From NCBI GenBank assembly GCA_013374385.1, contig QBUR01000190.1, positions 1 to 25,265 of the forward strand: DNA of 25,265 nt, read 5' to 3'. Every line of letters begins with the position of its first letter. Position 1 is the first letter of the stretch. This DNA is from Candidatus Methanocomedens sp. (lineage in GTDB: Archaea; Halobacteriota; Methanosarcinia; Methanosarcinales; Methanocomedenaceae). A program made the position numbers and the translations under genes. The notes beneath the pieces were generated by a model. It was not told where the DNA came from. It searched no databases and saw only the letters and a list, made by a program, of their open reading frames with translations. Below are positions 13,667-22,336 of the stretch, piece after piece.

Positions 13667-16358
13667 TGAATTTCCAGAGGATGAAGAGTTGAACGATAAT
13701 GATGAAAATATGGTCGAAGATACCGGTGAGGGTACTGAAGTGAATCTTGCTGAGGACATTGGAGAAACTACTGAAGAGAATGGTCCTGATGTTATCCGTG
13801 AGGACACCGGCGAGGAGGATAATGGGGGAAACCATGGTGAAATTATAACAGATAGAATCATAAAACTGAACATTGAGGACGAGATGAAGACCTCGTATAT
13901 CGATTACGCCATGAGCGTTATCGTTGGCCGTGCACTGCCTGATGTGCGTGACGGCCTGAAGCCTGTGCACAGGCGCATCCTGTTCGGTATGCAGGAACAG
14001 GGCATGACCCGTGATAAGCCCTACAAGAAATCTGCCAGGATAGTGGGTGACGTGATGGGTAAGTACCATCCCCATGGCGACGCAGCCATTTATGATACTA
14101 TGGTCAGGATGGCACAAGATTTCAATTTACGATACCCACTGGCTGACGGCCAGGGTAACTTCGGCTCCATTGACGGAGATTCGGCAGCAGCCATGCGTTA
14201 TACAGAAGTTCGCATGGACCGTATCGCTCAGGAGATGCTGGCAGATATTGACAAGAAGACGGTAGATTTTATACCCAACTATGATGGGTCCATGGAAGAA
14301 CCGACGGTGTTGCCCTCCAGACTGCCTAACCTGCTGGTAAATGGCTCCACTGGTATTGCAGTGGGTATGGCTACCAACATGGCGCCCCATAATCTCAACG
14401 AGATAGTGGACGCGGTGAACATGACTATCGATGACCCGGATGTAGAGATCCAGGACCTGATGGGCGTGGTCAAGGGCCCTGATTTCCCTACCGGTGCCTA
14501 TATTTTTGGCAGCAGTGGGATTCGCAGTGCATACCAGACCGGGAGAGGCATTGTTAAGATGCGGGCAAAGACCCATATTGAGGAAAATAAGAATAAAGAG
14601 AAGATAATCATTGATGAGGTGCCTTATCAGGTGAACAAGGCCAGACTCATCGAGAACATCGCCGAACTGGTCAAGGAAAAGAAGATTGTTGGCATTACCG
14701 ATTTGCGGGACGAATCTGACAGGGATGGCATCAGGGTAGTAATTGAGCTGGGCCGTGGGACCAATTTAGATGTGGTGTTGAACCAGCTGTACAAACATAC
14801 CCAGATGGAATCCTCCTTCGGTATCATCAACCTGGCACTGGTGGACGGCCAACCCCAGGTGTTGAACCTGAAAGAACTGATCGTGCATTTCATTGACCAC
14901 CGAGTAGTGGTTATTACCCGGCGCAGCCAGTTCGAACTTGAAAAGGCCCGCAAGCGCGCCCATATCCTTGAAGGACTGCAAATTGCACTGGACCATATCG
15001 ACCAGGTCATTGCCCTTATCAGGGCAAGCAAGACCGTGGACGAGGCCCGAATTGGGCTTATGTCCAATTTCGACCTGAGTGAGGAGCAGGCCAAGGCCAT
15101 ACTGGAGATGAGGCTGCAAAGACTCACTGGTCTTGAACGTGAAAAGATCGATAACGAACACAAAGAACTGCTTGAAACCATTAAGTGGCTACTTGAGCTT
15201 TTGGCTGACCGGGCCAAGATACTGAACATTATTAAGGAAGAACTGGCAGATATCAAACAGCGCTATGGTGATGCCAGGCGCTCACAGATCATCGAGGGCG
15301 GTGTGGACCTGGAGGATGAGGACCTGATACCTGTGGAAGATGTGGTGGTCACTATATCCAACAGCGGTTATATCAAACGCATGCCAATTGACACGTACAG
15401 GCAGCAGCGTAGGGGCGGGCGCGGTGTAATCGGTATGGATACTAAGGAGGCCGATTTCGTGGAAGACCTGTTCGTGGCATCCACGCATGATTATATCCTG
15501 TTCTTCACAGACCGTGGACGCGTCCACTGGCTTAAGGTCTATGAGATACCTGATGCTTCAAGGCAAAGCCGCGGTAAAGCCATAATCAACCTTATTGAAG
15601 TGGATAACAGTGAGAATGTCACTGCCCAGATACCGGTTAAGACGTTTGACCAGGGTCATAACCTCATTATGGCTACCAGGTGCGGTGTAGTGAATAAGAC
15701 CGACCTGTCAGCGTTCAAAAATCCCAGGCGTGGAGGCATTATAGCCATAAAACTGGATGAAGGGGATGAATTGCAAACCGTTAAACTGACAGATGGTTCA
15801 ATGGATATTATTATTGGTACCAGGCACGGTAAAGCGATTCGGTTCTCTGAGACCGATGTTCGTGCAACAGGCCGCGGCTCCAGGGGCGTTCGTGGTATCC
15901 GGCTTGTCAGTGATAATTATGTTGTAGGAATGGATATCGTCAGGGATGATGCAACCCTGTTAACCATTACCGAGAATGGATTCGGGAAGCGGACAGAGTT
16001 CAGTGAATACCGCAACATCAACAGAGGCGGTCAGGGTGTCATAACTATTATATCCAGCATTCGTAACGGTCTTGTGGTGGATGTAAAAGCAGTAGATGAA
16101 TCCGATGAACTTATGGTGACCACTTCCGGAGGCATCATTATCCGGGTTCCTGTTTCAGATATAAGGATACAGGGACGCAATACCCAGGGTGTGAAGATTA
16201 TGAACGTACATGGCGGAGATAAAGTGATGGGTGTAGCCCGGGTTGTACGTGAGGATAATAGTATTGAGGATATTACACTTGAGAATAATGGTATTGAAGA
16301 TACTACAATAGAGAATAATGGTATTGAAGATAATAGTATTGAAAAAGGTAATATATAA
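13659..16358 (+). CDS. gyrA: DNA gyrase subunit A with acidic N- and C-terminal tails
   Basis: Breaks and rejoins DNA through Tyr181 (AAMRYTEVRM), equivalent to E. coli Tyr122. The winged-helix core DYAMSVIVGRALPDVRDGLK (82-101) and the KYHPHGD motif are intact. The GyrA box QRRGGRG at 583-589 and the beta-pinwheel repeats mark a true supercoiling gyrase. The protein has 899 residues. Relative to E. coli the catalytic Tyr is shifted by 59, owing to an N-terminal extension whose first 60 residues contain 24 Asp/Glu and a single Arg. The C-terminus ends in three copies of an acidic decapeptide (IED..xENNG type). The start ATG at 13659 follows a strong GGAGGTGA (13642-13649) 9 nt upstream and overlaps gyrB by 8 bp. 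Confidence 0.97.
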   Translation: MSDEFPEDEELNDNDENMVEDTGEGTEVNLAEDIGETTEENGPDVIREDTGEEDNGGNHGEIITDRIIKLNIEDEMKTSYIDYAMSVIVGRALPDVRDGLKPVHRRILFGMQEQGMTRDKPYKKSARIVGDVMGKYHPHGDAAIYDTMVRMAQDFNLRYPLADGQGNFGSIDGDSAAAMRYTEVRMDRIAQEMLADIDKKTVDFIPNYDGSMEEPTVLPSRLPNLLVNGSTGIAVGMATNMAPHNLNEIVDAVNMTIDDPDVEIQDLMGVVKGPDFPTGAYIFGSSGIRSAYQTGRGIVKMRAKTHIEENKNKEKIIIDEVPYQVNKARLIENIAELVKEKKIVGITDLRDESDRDGIRVVIELGRGTNLDVVLNQLYKHTQMESSFGIINLALVDGQPQVLNLKELIVHFIDHRVVVITRRSQFELEKARKRAHILEGLQIALDHIDQVIALIRASKTVDEARIGLMSNFDLSEEQAKAILEMRLQRLTGLEREKIDNEHKELLETIKWLLELLADRAKILNIIKEELADIKQRYGDARRSQIIEGGVDLEDEDLIPVEDVVVTISNSGYIKRMPIDTYRQQRRGGRGVIGMDTKEADFVEDLFVASTHDYILFFTDRGRVHWLKVYEIPDASRQSRGKAIINLIEVDNSENVTAQIPVKTFDQGHNLIMATRCGVVNKTDLSAFKNPRRGGIIAIKLDEGDELQTVKLTDGSMDIIIGTRHGKAIRFSETDVRATGRGSRGVRGIRLVSDNYVVGMDIVRDDATLLTITENGFGKRTEFSEYRNINRGGQGVITIISSIRNGLVVDVKAVDESDELMVTTSGGIIIRVPVSDIRIQGRNTQGVKIMNVHGGDKVMGVARVVREDNSIEDITLENNGIEDTTIENNGIEDNSIEKGNI
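16263..16352 (+). repeat. Three tandem 30-bp repeats encoding the GyrA tail
   Basis: Units at 16263-16292, 16293-16322 and 16323-16352 each begin ATTGA(A/G)GATA. The first two share GAGAATAATGGT at their ends. The third is diverged (GAAAAAGGTAAT). The in-frame 30-bp period adds 10 acidic/Asn-rich residues per unit. A partial unit (GATAATAGTATTGA) occurs just upstream (16254-16267) and again in the third unit. Confidence 0.85.
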
Positions 16359-16411
16359 TAAAAGCATGAATATATTTAAGAATTCTTGAAATTAGAGGGG
16401 ATGATGCTGAT

Positions 16412-17152
16412 ATGCAAGAATTAGTCGCAATGCCGACTTTAAATGAAAACGTCGTACTGGGACAGATGGAATCTGGCGAGTTTGAGGAACCGGTTGAGAT
16501 ACTGGTCAAACTGGCTCAGGATGGGGAGATAGATCCTTGGAATATCGATATCGTTGACGTTACTGACAAGTTTTTCAGGCACGTTGAGAAAATGGAGCGA
16601 ATGGACCTGCGGATTTCTGGCAGGACACTGCATTATGCTGCTATCCTGCTTCGCATGAAGTCCAATGCACTTGTTGAAGTGCCAGTGGTAGAGGACGATT
16701 CATGGGTCGATGATTATGATTTTTTTGAAGTGGACGAGTATCCGATTCCCAGACCGCCCGTGCGGCGTCTTTCCCACAGGTCGGTCACACTGAACGAACT
16801 CATCATGGAACTGGAAAAAGCTGAAGTGGTAGAAAGGCGACGTGTTGTGCGCAATAAGACAAAAGAACATATGCAGCTGAACCGTCATACCACTGAGCAG
16901 GTACTGGGTATAGCGCACGAAGAGGATATCGAGGGCAGGGTAGAAAATCTACGGACTATGCTAACAGAGTTGCTGTATGATAGACATTATATTTCACTAA
17001 GTGAAATATTAACGGGTGACCGTTCAAATAAACTGATGACCTACATATCGCTTTTATTCTTGGCAAACATGAAGGAAGTATGGCTTGAACAGGAAGAGCT
17101 CTTTGGTGAATTATATATCCGGTACCCTGAAGCTTCGGGGGTATGTACATAG
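16412..17152 (+). CDS. scpA: Segregation and condensation protein A (ScpA kleisin)
   Basis: Kleisin subunit of the SMC-ScpAB condensin, which bridges the two SMC heads. 246 residues. The N-terminal domain matches the family: PVEILVKLAQDGEIDPWNID (27-46) and VTDKFFRHVEKM, followed by LHYAAILLRMKSNALVE. An acidic linker comes next, then a C-terminal winged-helix with LLYDRHYISLSEIL and FLANMKEVWLEQEELFGELYI. The ATG at 16412 has GAGGGG (16395-16400) upstream at a rather long 11-nt spacing; a later ATG at residue 7 is the alternative. It starts 53 nt after gyrA and overlaps scpB by 10 bp. No smc gene is in the window. Confidence 0.94.
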   Translation: MQELVAMPTLNENVVLGQMESGEFEEPVEILVKLAQDGEIDPWNIDIVDVTDKFFRHVEKMERMDLRISGRTLHYAAILLRMKSNALVEVPVVEDDSWVDDYDFFEVDEYPIPRPPVRRLSHRSVTLNELIMELEKAEVVERRRVVRNKTKEHMQLNRHTTEQVLGIAHEEDIEGRVENLRTMLTELLYDRHYISLSEILTGDRSNKLMTYISLLFLANMKEVWLEQEELFGELYIRYPEASGVCT

Positions 17153-18255
17153 GGGACCGTGAAATAATCGAAGCAGCATTGTTTGCTGCAGGCGGACCGG
17201 TAGAGTTGGCCGCATTAAAGGAACTGGTAGGTAAGCGCAAGAAGGTTCCTGGTATTATTGAATCACTAATAGAGGAATATAAACAGCGTCATACCGGGCT
17301 GGACATAGTTGAACTGGAAGGTAAGTACGTGATGCAGGTTAAACCTGAATATTCCGACCGAGTCCGCAGTGTTGCACCCAAGGAACTGCCATCTCCCATA
17401 CTCCGCACACTTTCCATGATAGCGTACCACCAGCCTTTGCTACAGAGCGACCTGGTTGAGAAGCGGGGTAATGCTACGTACGACCATGTAAGGGAACTGG
17501 AAGAGCGGGGGCTGATAAAACGTACTCCTGAAGGCAGGAGCCAGATACTTACTACCACGCACGGTTTTGCCGAATATTTCGGACTCAAGTCCAGTGAACC
17601 AGATTTTGTCAAGCAGAAGATAATTGAGATGGTTTCACATGATAGTCAGGTCGGGCTGGACAAATGGCTGGGTGTGAAGAAACCCATTGGTGTGACTAGA
17701 GGGTACATGTCCCTGATGTTCCTGCTGGGTATCGAGGACTTTAAAGTGGTGGAACCTTACAATCCCACCCAAAGTGACATTGACCGAATGAATACATTGG
17801 GCAAGCTGGTAATTGCCAAAGGTTACGGGGAAAAGGCTGCAGAGTATTTCAACGGTGAGATTATTGAGATACAGGCCGTCACTTTTGATGACCTGCTTAA
17901 CACTATAGACTTGCTGTCGAATCTGGGTACAAAGGATAAAGTCAATGGCGCCGTTGAAAGTATCAAGAAATTGAAAGAGCAATATCTGTCCCGGGCTATG
18001 GGTGTGTCTGCCAGGGTGAAACCGGGTACTGATATGGTCTCCAGGCTCATCACCGATATGAAACTCAATGTCTCTGCACACGGACTGCTGGTGGCACCCG
18101 ATTACGGGTTATCTTCTGAAGGAGTGGACGTATCCAAAGATGCTGATATACTGGTGCCTACGCACAAGAATGCACCGGACAATATAGTGGAGCGTGTGTG
18201 TCAGCGGTATGAAGCAATACTCAATGGGATTGCCGGAAAGGATTTTAAAGTCTAA
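17143..18255 (+). CDS. scpB: Segregation and condensation protein B with long C-terminal extension
   Basis: ScpB stabilises ScpA on SMC. Residues 1-170 are a normal ScpB with two winged helices: IIEAALFAAGGPVELAALKE, then VKPEYSDRVRSVAP, LPSPILRTLSMIAYHQPLL, and the motif EERGLIKRTPEGRSQILTTT. About 195 further residues follow (175-370). They are soluble, rich in short helices, and contain segments such as KWLGVKKPIGVTRGYMSLMF and DILVPTHKNAPDNIVERVCQ. Bacterial ScpB is usually about 180-200 residues, so this is roughly twice that. No fold is recognised for the extension. The start ATG at 17143 overlaps the scpA stop; GGGGG is immediately upstream. Confidence 0.93.
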   Translation: MYIGDREIIEAALFAAGGPVELAALKELVGKRKKVPGIIESLIEEYKQRHTGLDIVELEGKYVMQVKPEYSDRVRSVAPKELPSPILRTLSMIAYHQPLLQSDLVEKRGNATYDHVRELEERGLIKRTPEGRSQILTTTHGFAEYFGLKSSEPDFVKQKIIEMVSHDSQVGLDKWLGVKKPIGVTRGYMSLMFLLGIEDFKVVEPYNPTQSDIDRMNTLGKLVIAKGYGEKAAEYFNGEIIEIQAVTFDDLLNTIDLLSNLGTKDKVNGAVESIKKLKEQYLSRAMGVSARVKPGTDMVSRLITDMKLNVSAHGLLVAPDYGLSSEGVDVSKDADILVPTHKNAPDNIVERVCQRYEAILNGIAGKDFKV

Positions 18256-18256
18256 C

Positions 18257-18280
18257 CTTATATAAGAGATTATTATATTA
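18257..18280 (+). promoter_or_regulatory. TATA-like palindrome before the FAD oxidoreductase gene
   Basis: CTTATATAAG (18257-18266) and a second AT-rich box (ATTATTATATTA) lie in the 24-bp gap. No good Shine-Dalgarno precedes the ATG at 18280, so transcription may give a nearly leaderless message. The exact start is not defined by the sequence. Confidence 0.3.
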
Positions 18281-19689
18281 TGGCAGATTATGATGTAATA
18301 GTTGTAGGTGGCGGCATCAGTGGCCTGATGTCTGCTATGACACTATCCAAACACGGAAAAAAAGTACTTGTCCTGGAAAAACGCAAAAATGTTGGAGGCA
18401 ACTGCAACAGTTATGATGTTGATGGATTCCAGGTCGATACAGGAGTGCATGCTATAACCCACCTCAGGGAAGGACCACTACGCAGGCTTATAGATACTTA
18501 TTTTGATTACACTCCTGTGTTACTTGACCACGGGGCCTATTATGTCCGAACCCATAAAGGTATTTCGAAGATACCATCCACACTAAAGGCATTTGCTACT
18601 TTTGATATGCTTCCGAAGATGGATCGGCTATTGCTGAGCCAGACAATTGCAAAGGCAATTACGCAGACCACCCTGGGTACTGAATTGACCCACCAATCAA
18701 TGTATGATTACCTGCCAAAAGGTCTGTCGCAGGATGCCCTGTACTTTATCGATGCTATCTGTCACTCCTTATCAGGCAGGTCCATGAAGGAGACCTCGGT
18801 GCACAGGGTGATGACAGGCAGCAGTTTCGTGCGGGATAGTGTTCCAGAGAACTTTTTGGAGGATGAGGAAATTGCTTACTCGTACAAGGCTCTGCTCTCG
18901 AATCATCTGACCGGGGGACAGGTAAAGGAACATTTGTCAGTGCTCACGAGGTTTGCAGTTAATAATGTCGGTTATTCACAGGCATACCCTCGTAGAGGAC
19001 TAAAAAGTTTCCTGAACGCTGTATTGTATTCTATGTCAAATTCAGTGGAAATAAAGACTTCATCAAAAGTGTCAAGCATATTTACCAGGGAAAGTATGGT
19101 AAAAGGGGTGATGACGGATGAGGACACATATACGGCAGATGCGGTGGTGTATACTGGTTTTGTAAAGGATATGCCTGATGTGGTTGATAACTTGCCGGCA
19201 TCATATATTCAGGAACTGGAAGGGATTGTTCAGACCCGTAGTGTCACTATATGGCTGGGCCTTGATTCAAAGCTGCCTGAATTCGATTATACAGGTTCAG
19301 AGATATGGTTCAAACCAAGGGCATATTGGGCCATGCCCATCAGCAATTACGATGCACAACTGGCACCGCCCGGTAAGCAGCTGGTAGGATTTACGTTCAT
19401 TGCGGATGAATCTGTACCTCTGGTTGAGGACAAGAAGCGGATGTACAATACTATACTTGAGGCAATACCCGGAATTGATGACCATATTGAGATGACACAT
19501 TTCCAGACCACTATACCAGAGAAGGCGGCAGTAACCATCAATGGTTATTTTGCACAGCCCAGGACACCTATAAAAAATCTATATCTGGCAGGTACTGATA
19601 CTGATCGGCGCAGTATGGGAATAACCAGGGCCGGGTATTCAGTACTGGAACTGTTGAAGGTCATGCGGGATGACCACCACATTAAATGA
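18280..19689 (+). CDS. CrtI/phytoene-desaturase-like FAD oxidoreductase
   Basis: A 469-residue flavoprotein. The dinucleotide-binding motif VVGGGISGLMSAMTLSKHGK is at 8-27, followed by VLVLEKRKNVGGNCNSYDVD, the E and GG markers of the phytoene desaturase / amine oxidase superfamily. The C-terminal FAD motif NLYLAGTDTDRRSMGITRAG closes the fold. In archaea such proteins desaturate or saturate isoprenoids (carotenoid-like, or the prenyl chains of lipids or quinones); which applies here cannot be read. It lacks the typical geranylgeranyl reductase signature, so phytoene-desaturase-like is the safer name. It follows scpB closely on the same strand but has a TATA-like element of its own, and it ends 2 bp from a convergent membrane gene. 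Confidence 0.85.
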   Translation: MADYDVIVVGGGISGLMSAMTLSKHGKKVLVLEKRKNVGGNCNSYDVDGFQVDTGVHAITHLREGPLRRLIDTYFDYTPVLLDHGAYYVRTHKGISKIPSTLKAFATFDMLPKMDRLLLSQTIAKAITQTTLGTELTHQSMYDYLPKGLSQDALYFIDAICHSLSGRSMKETSVHRVMTGSSFVRDSVPENFLEDEEIAYSYKALLSNHLTGGQVKEHLSVLTRFAVNNVGYSQAYPRRGLKSFLNAVLYSMSNSVEIKTSSKVSSIFTRESMVKGVMTDEDTYTADAVVYTGFVKDMPDVVDNLPASYIQELEGIVQTRSVTIWLGLDSKLPEFDYTGSEIWFKPRAYWAMPISNYDAQLAPPGKQLVGFTFIADESVPLVEDKKRMYNTILEAIPGIDDHIEMTHFQTTIPEKAAVTINGYFAQPRTPIKNLYLAGTDTDRRSMGITRAGYSVLELLKVMRDDHHIK

Positions 19690-19691
19690 AT

Positions 19692-20036
19692 TTAGCTGTT
19701 CTTTTTGCGGTCCCGCATATATTCTGAGAAACCTGAGTTGAGTAATATCAGGATGCCACTTATGAATGTGATCAGCCCGAATCCTATTGGGTATGTCAAC
19801 TCACCTTTTATTATTAGCAAGATGCCGGAATGCATTACAATTAAGCCGATGATGAATGCTGCAATCTGGGGACGCTTTTCTACAATACCGTAGTAAATGG
19901 CGGTGGCAACCAGTGTCCCGGTACCGAAATAAATGTATGGTGAAGTTTCACCTGTTTCAATATTAATCACTATGCCTCCCAGCAGGAAAACCAGACCCAG
20001 GAGAATAAGGTAATGCATCTTTTTGCCTTTTTTCAT
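19692..20036 (-). CDS. Small four-helix membrane protein, unknown function
   Basis: 114 residues with a basic N-terminus (MKKGKK). Four hydrophobic segments lie at about 8-26, 33-52, 57-75 and 80-102, and the cytoplasmic tail is strongly basic (MRDRKKN). The topology is consistent with inside-out termini by the positive-inside rule. There is no recognisable motif or family. The start could also be the Met at residue 7, as no clear ribosome site separates the two. It converges on the FAD oxidoreductase (2-bp gap) and diverges from the methyltransferase gene. Confidence 0.65.
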   Translation of the reverse strand: MKKGKKMHYLILLGLVFLLGGIVINIETGETSPYIYFGTGTLVATAIYYGIVEKRPQIAAFIIGLIVMHSGILLIIKGELTYPIGFGLITFISGILILLNSGFSEYMRDRKKNS

Positions 20037-20068
20037 TTCAAGTACCGATGTACCTACTGTATGAAATG

Positions 20069-20110
20069 TATTTATGTTTATGCAGTATAATAATCTATTT
20101 AGGACGAGGT
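20069..20110 (+). promoter_or_regulatory. Promoter and ribosome site of the methyltransferase gene
   Basis: TATA-like TTTATGTTTA (20071-20080) would place the start near 20100. GAGGT (20106-20110) precedes the ATG at 20113 by only 2 nt, which is unusually tight. An in-frame start at 20074 lies inside the putative TATA box and was rejected. Confidence 0.4.
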
Positions 20111-20112
20111 AT

Positions 20113-20715
20113 ATGTCAGAAGTAAAAAGTCACGGTTTTTTCAAATTTATGGCGCCGATTTATGATTTTGGTGCCAGGATGGCCATGTTAGGCCAGTATG
20201 AGCGGTTGAGGCAGCAGTTACTTGGTAAGATTGAGATCAAGAAAGGCAGGCGCATTTTAGATATGGCGTCCGGTACCGGCTACCTGGCTGAGAAGATGGG
20301 GGCTGTCGACCTGGTATGTACTGATATTTCAGTGCATATGTTAAAACGGGCCAGGGCCAAAGCGAAAGGGGATTTTGTGCTGGCTGATGCGCACAGGCTG
20401 CCATTCAAGGATGGGGTGTTCCATGGTGCAGTTTCAAGTTTTGCTATGCATGAGGTTGGCAGGCCTGGTGAAGTATTGAGTGAAATGTTCAGGGTATTGG
20501 GACCGGGCGGTGAGATTGCTGTGATGGACGTGGTGCAGCAGACCAGGTTTTCAAAGAAGATACTGCTGGAGATATTCCATACTTTTGTAGAGATGCGGAC
20601 TGCAAGTTATGTGAATATAGCGCAGTTGAAGGATGCTTTCAGGGCGGCTGATGAATTTAATATACAGCTGGATATGTTCGGGCTGGTGGCTATTGTGTGG
20701 GGGAGGAAAAAATGA
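20113..20715 (+). CDS. Class I SAM-dependent methyltransferase (UbiE-like)
   Basis: 200 residues. Motif I ILDMASGTGYLAEKMG is at 48-63, the acidic end of strand 2 is VCTDIS (68-73), motif II-like FVLADAHRLPFKDGVFH is at 88-104 and the post-motif MFRVLGPGGEIAVMDV is at 125-140. The N-terminal FMAPIYD matches the Y-D start of UbiE/Coq5-type enzymes acting on quinones or other small molecules, though the substrate is not evident. The start MSEVKSHGFF is chosen because GAGGT lies upstream and the family begins there. It converges with the SRP19 gene, with 25 bp between the stops. Confidence 0.85.
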   Translation: MSEVKSHGFFKFMAPIYDFGARMAMLGQYERLRQQLLGKIEIKKGRRILDMASGTGYLAEKMGAVDLVCTDISVHMLKRARAKAKGDFVLADAHRLPFKDGVFHGAVSSFAMHEVGRPGEVLSEMFRVLGPGGEIAVMDVVQQTRFSKKILLEIFHTFVEMRTASYVNIAQLKDAFRAADEFNIQLDMFGLVAIVWGRKK

Positions 20716-20740
20716 ATGATAAACCTGTAAATATTATCTC

Positions 20741-21052
20741 TTACTGCCCACGCATCCCCCCAATCTTCCGCGCAATATCCCTCGCAATCCCCGACTTCAC
20801 ACCCCTTTTATCCACCAGCACCCGCCCGCTGACCTCCCACCAGGATTTGGGATATGCCTTATCCTTCTCCACCACCGGGTTCAGACCCAGTTCCTTTGCG
20901 GCCCTGTCAATCTCCTTCAACTCGGGTGATGTCACAGAGCGCTTCCTTGAAATGATACGCCCCCCACTTCTGCTGTTCCCTTTATTGATATAGGCAGGCC
21001 ATATCACATACTTATCCTTGTCGCGGAGCATAACTCCAGTTATATCATTCAT
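20741..21052 (-). CDS. srp19: Signal recognition particle protein SRP19
   Basis: RNA-binding protein that remodels 7S RNA so that SRP54 can bind. 103 residues. The family core is clear: YVIWPAYINKGNSRSGGRI, then PELKEIDRAAKELGLNPVVE, KAYPKSWWEVSGRVLVDK, and a basic C-terminus with IARKIGG. The ATG at 21052 has no obvious ribosome site. A Met at residue 8 (MLRDKDKYVIW) has GGAG close upstream and is a plausible alternative start. It lies 42 nt downstream of hacA on the same strand and may be cotranscribed. The SRP RNA is not in the window. Confidence 0.95.
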   Translation of the reverse strand: MNDITGVMLRDKDKYVIWPAYINKGNSRSGGRIISRKRSVTSPELKEIDRAAKELGLNPVVEKDKAYPKSWWEVSGRVLVDKRGVKSGIARDIARKIGGMRGQ

Positions 21053-21094
21053 AGAACATGAACGTTTTTACATCGACATGCGGATTTTTTATGC

Positions 21095-22336
21095 TCATAC
21101 CAACCTTGGGTCAGCAATCTCACCCTTCAGCGCAGATGCAGCCGCAGTTTCAGGAGACGCCAAGTACAAAAGTCCACCCCTCCCCATCCTGCCCTTAAAG
21201 TTGCGATTGGACGTCGACACACACACCTCGCCCTCGGCCAGCACACCCAGGTGGGCACCCAGGCACGGCCCGCAGCCCGGTGGCCCCAGGGTTGCCCCCG
21301 CTTCAATGAGGGAAAATATATATCCCTTTGCTATAGCCTCGAGCAGGACAGTTCGTGAAGCCGGTATCACAATGGTGCGTACCGCTACACTGCGCCCCTT
21401 CAAAATACGGGCCGCAGCCTCCAGGTCTTCCAGCCTGCCGTTGGTACAGGAACCAATGAACACCTGGTCAATAGCCGTCCCTGCCACCTCATCCACATCA
21501 CATACATTATCCACGCTGTGGGGTATGGCCACCTGTGGGGGCAGGTCATCCACATCAATGTGTATATCCTCGCAATATCGGGCATCTTCATCAGCATAAA
21601 CCGGAGTATAAGCATCCACAGCCCGCCCTTTGAGGAACTCATCAGTCTTCTTATCAGGCGGCACAATCCCTGCCTTTCCACCCATCTCAATTGCCATGTT
21701 GCACAATGTCATCCTGCCCGCAATGCTCAGGTCTTCAATGGCTGAACCGTAATATTCCATAGCCTTGTAGGTGGCACCATCTGCACCGATATGCTTTATC
21801 ACATTAAGCGTCAGGTCCTTTGCAGACACCCGGTCTCCAAGCTTCCCTTCAACAGTGACCCGCATGGTCTGAGGCACCCGGAACCAAAGTTTGCCGGATG
21901 CAAATATCTCGGCCATATCAGTGGCACCCACACCGGTCCCGAAGGCACCGAAGGCACCGTAAGTGCATGAATGTGAATCGGCACCAACTATCAACCTGCC
22001 AGGAAGGGCGAAGCCCTGCTCTGGCAGTACCTGATGGCATATCCCCTCACCCACATCATACATGTTCAAAATGCCTTGCTGGCGTATCCACTGCCGGATG
22101 TCGTACTGTAGATTGGCAGCCACATCAGTGCTTGCAGGCACAATATGGTCAAAGGGAATCACTATCCGTGCCGGGTCCCAGACTTTTGGTACCTCCATCT
22201 CCCGAAATGCCTTCACTGCCAGTACACTTGTGCCATCATGAGCCATGGCACAGTCCACATTTGCGATTACAAAATCGCCTGCGTGGGCATCTGAATTTGA
22301 TGCTCTGCTGAAAATCTTCTCGCTGATAGTAGCCAA
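21095..22336 (-). CDS. hacA: Homoaconitase / 3-isopropylmalate dehydratase large subunit (AksD type)
   Basis: 4Fe-4S aconitase-family hydrolyase large subunit. The cluster Cys are C297 (GSCTNG) and C355/C358 (GPPGCGPCLG). Substrate-site motifs include FDHIVPAS, VGADSHSCTYGAFGAFGTGVG and MAIEMGGKAGIV. 413 residues, normal for the archaeal LeuC/HacA group. The start is TTG at 22336, supported by AAGGAG (22345-22350 on the minus strand) about 8 nt upstream. It is divergent from aksA, 190 bp away, which points to homoaconitase in coenzyme B 2-oxoacid elongation rather than leucine synthesis, although both are possible because the small subunit sets specificity and is not here. Confidence 0.9.
   Translation of the reverse strand: MATISEKIFSRASNSDAHAGDFVIANVDCAMAHDGTSVLAVKAFREMEVPKVWDPARIVIPFDHIVPASTDVAANLQYDIRQWIRQQGILNMYDVGEGICHQVLPEQGFALPGRLIVGADSHSCTYGAFGAFGTGVGATDMAEIFASGKLWFRVPQTMRVTVEGKLGDRVSAKDLTLNVIKHIGADGATYKAMEYYGSAIEDLSIAGRMTLCNMAIEMGGKAGIVPPDKKTDEFLKGRAVDAYTPVYADEDARYCEDIHIDVDDLPPQVAIPHSVDNVCDVDEVAGTAIDQVFIGSCTNGRLEDLEAAARILKGRSVAVRTIVIPASRTVLLEAIAKGYIFSLIEAGATLGPPGCGPCLGAHLGVLAEGEVCVSTSNRNFKGRMGRGGLLYLASPETAAASALKGEIADPRLV

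Noticed and set aside
12995..13873. Long minus-strand ORF opposite gyrB/gyrA
   Set aside because: Low-complexity shadow of the gyrase genes with no recognisable protein features; the same holds for the other long antisense ORFs at 14627-15256 and 8741-9196.
20697..20993. Plus-strand ORF after the methyltransferase gene
   Set aside because: It is antisense to SRP19, which is unmistakable on the other strand.
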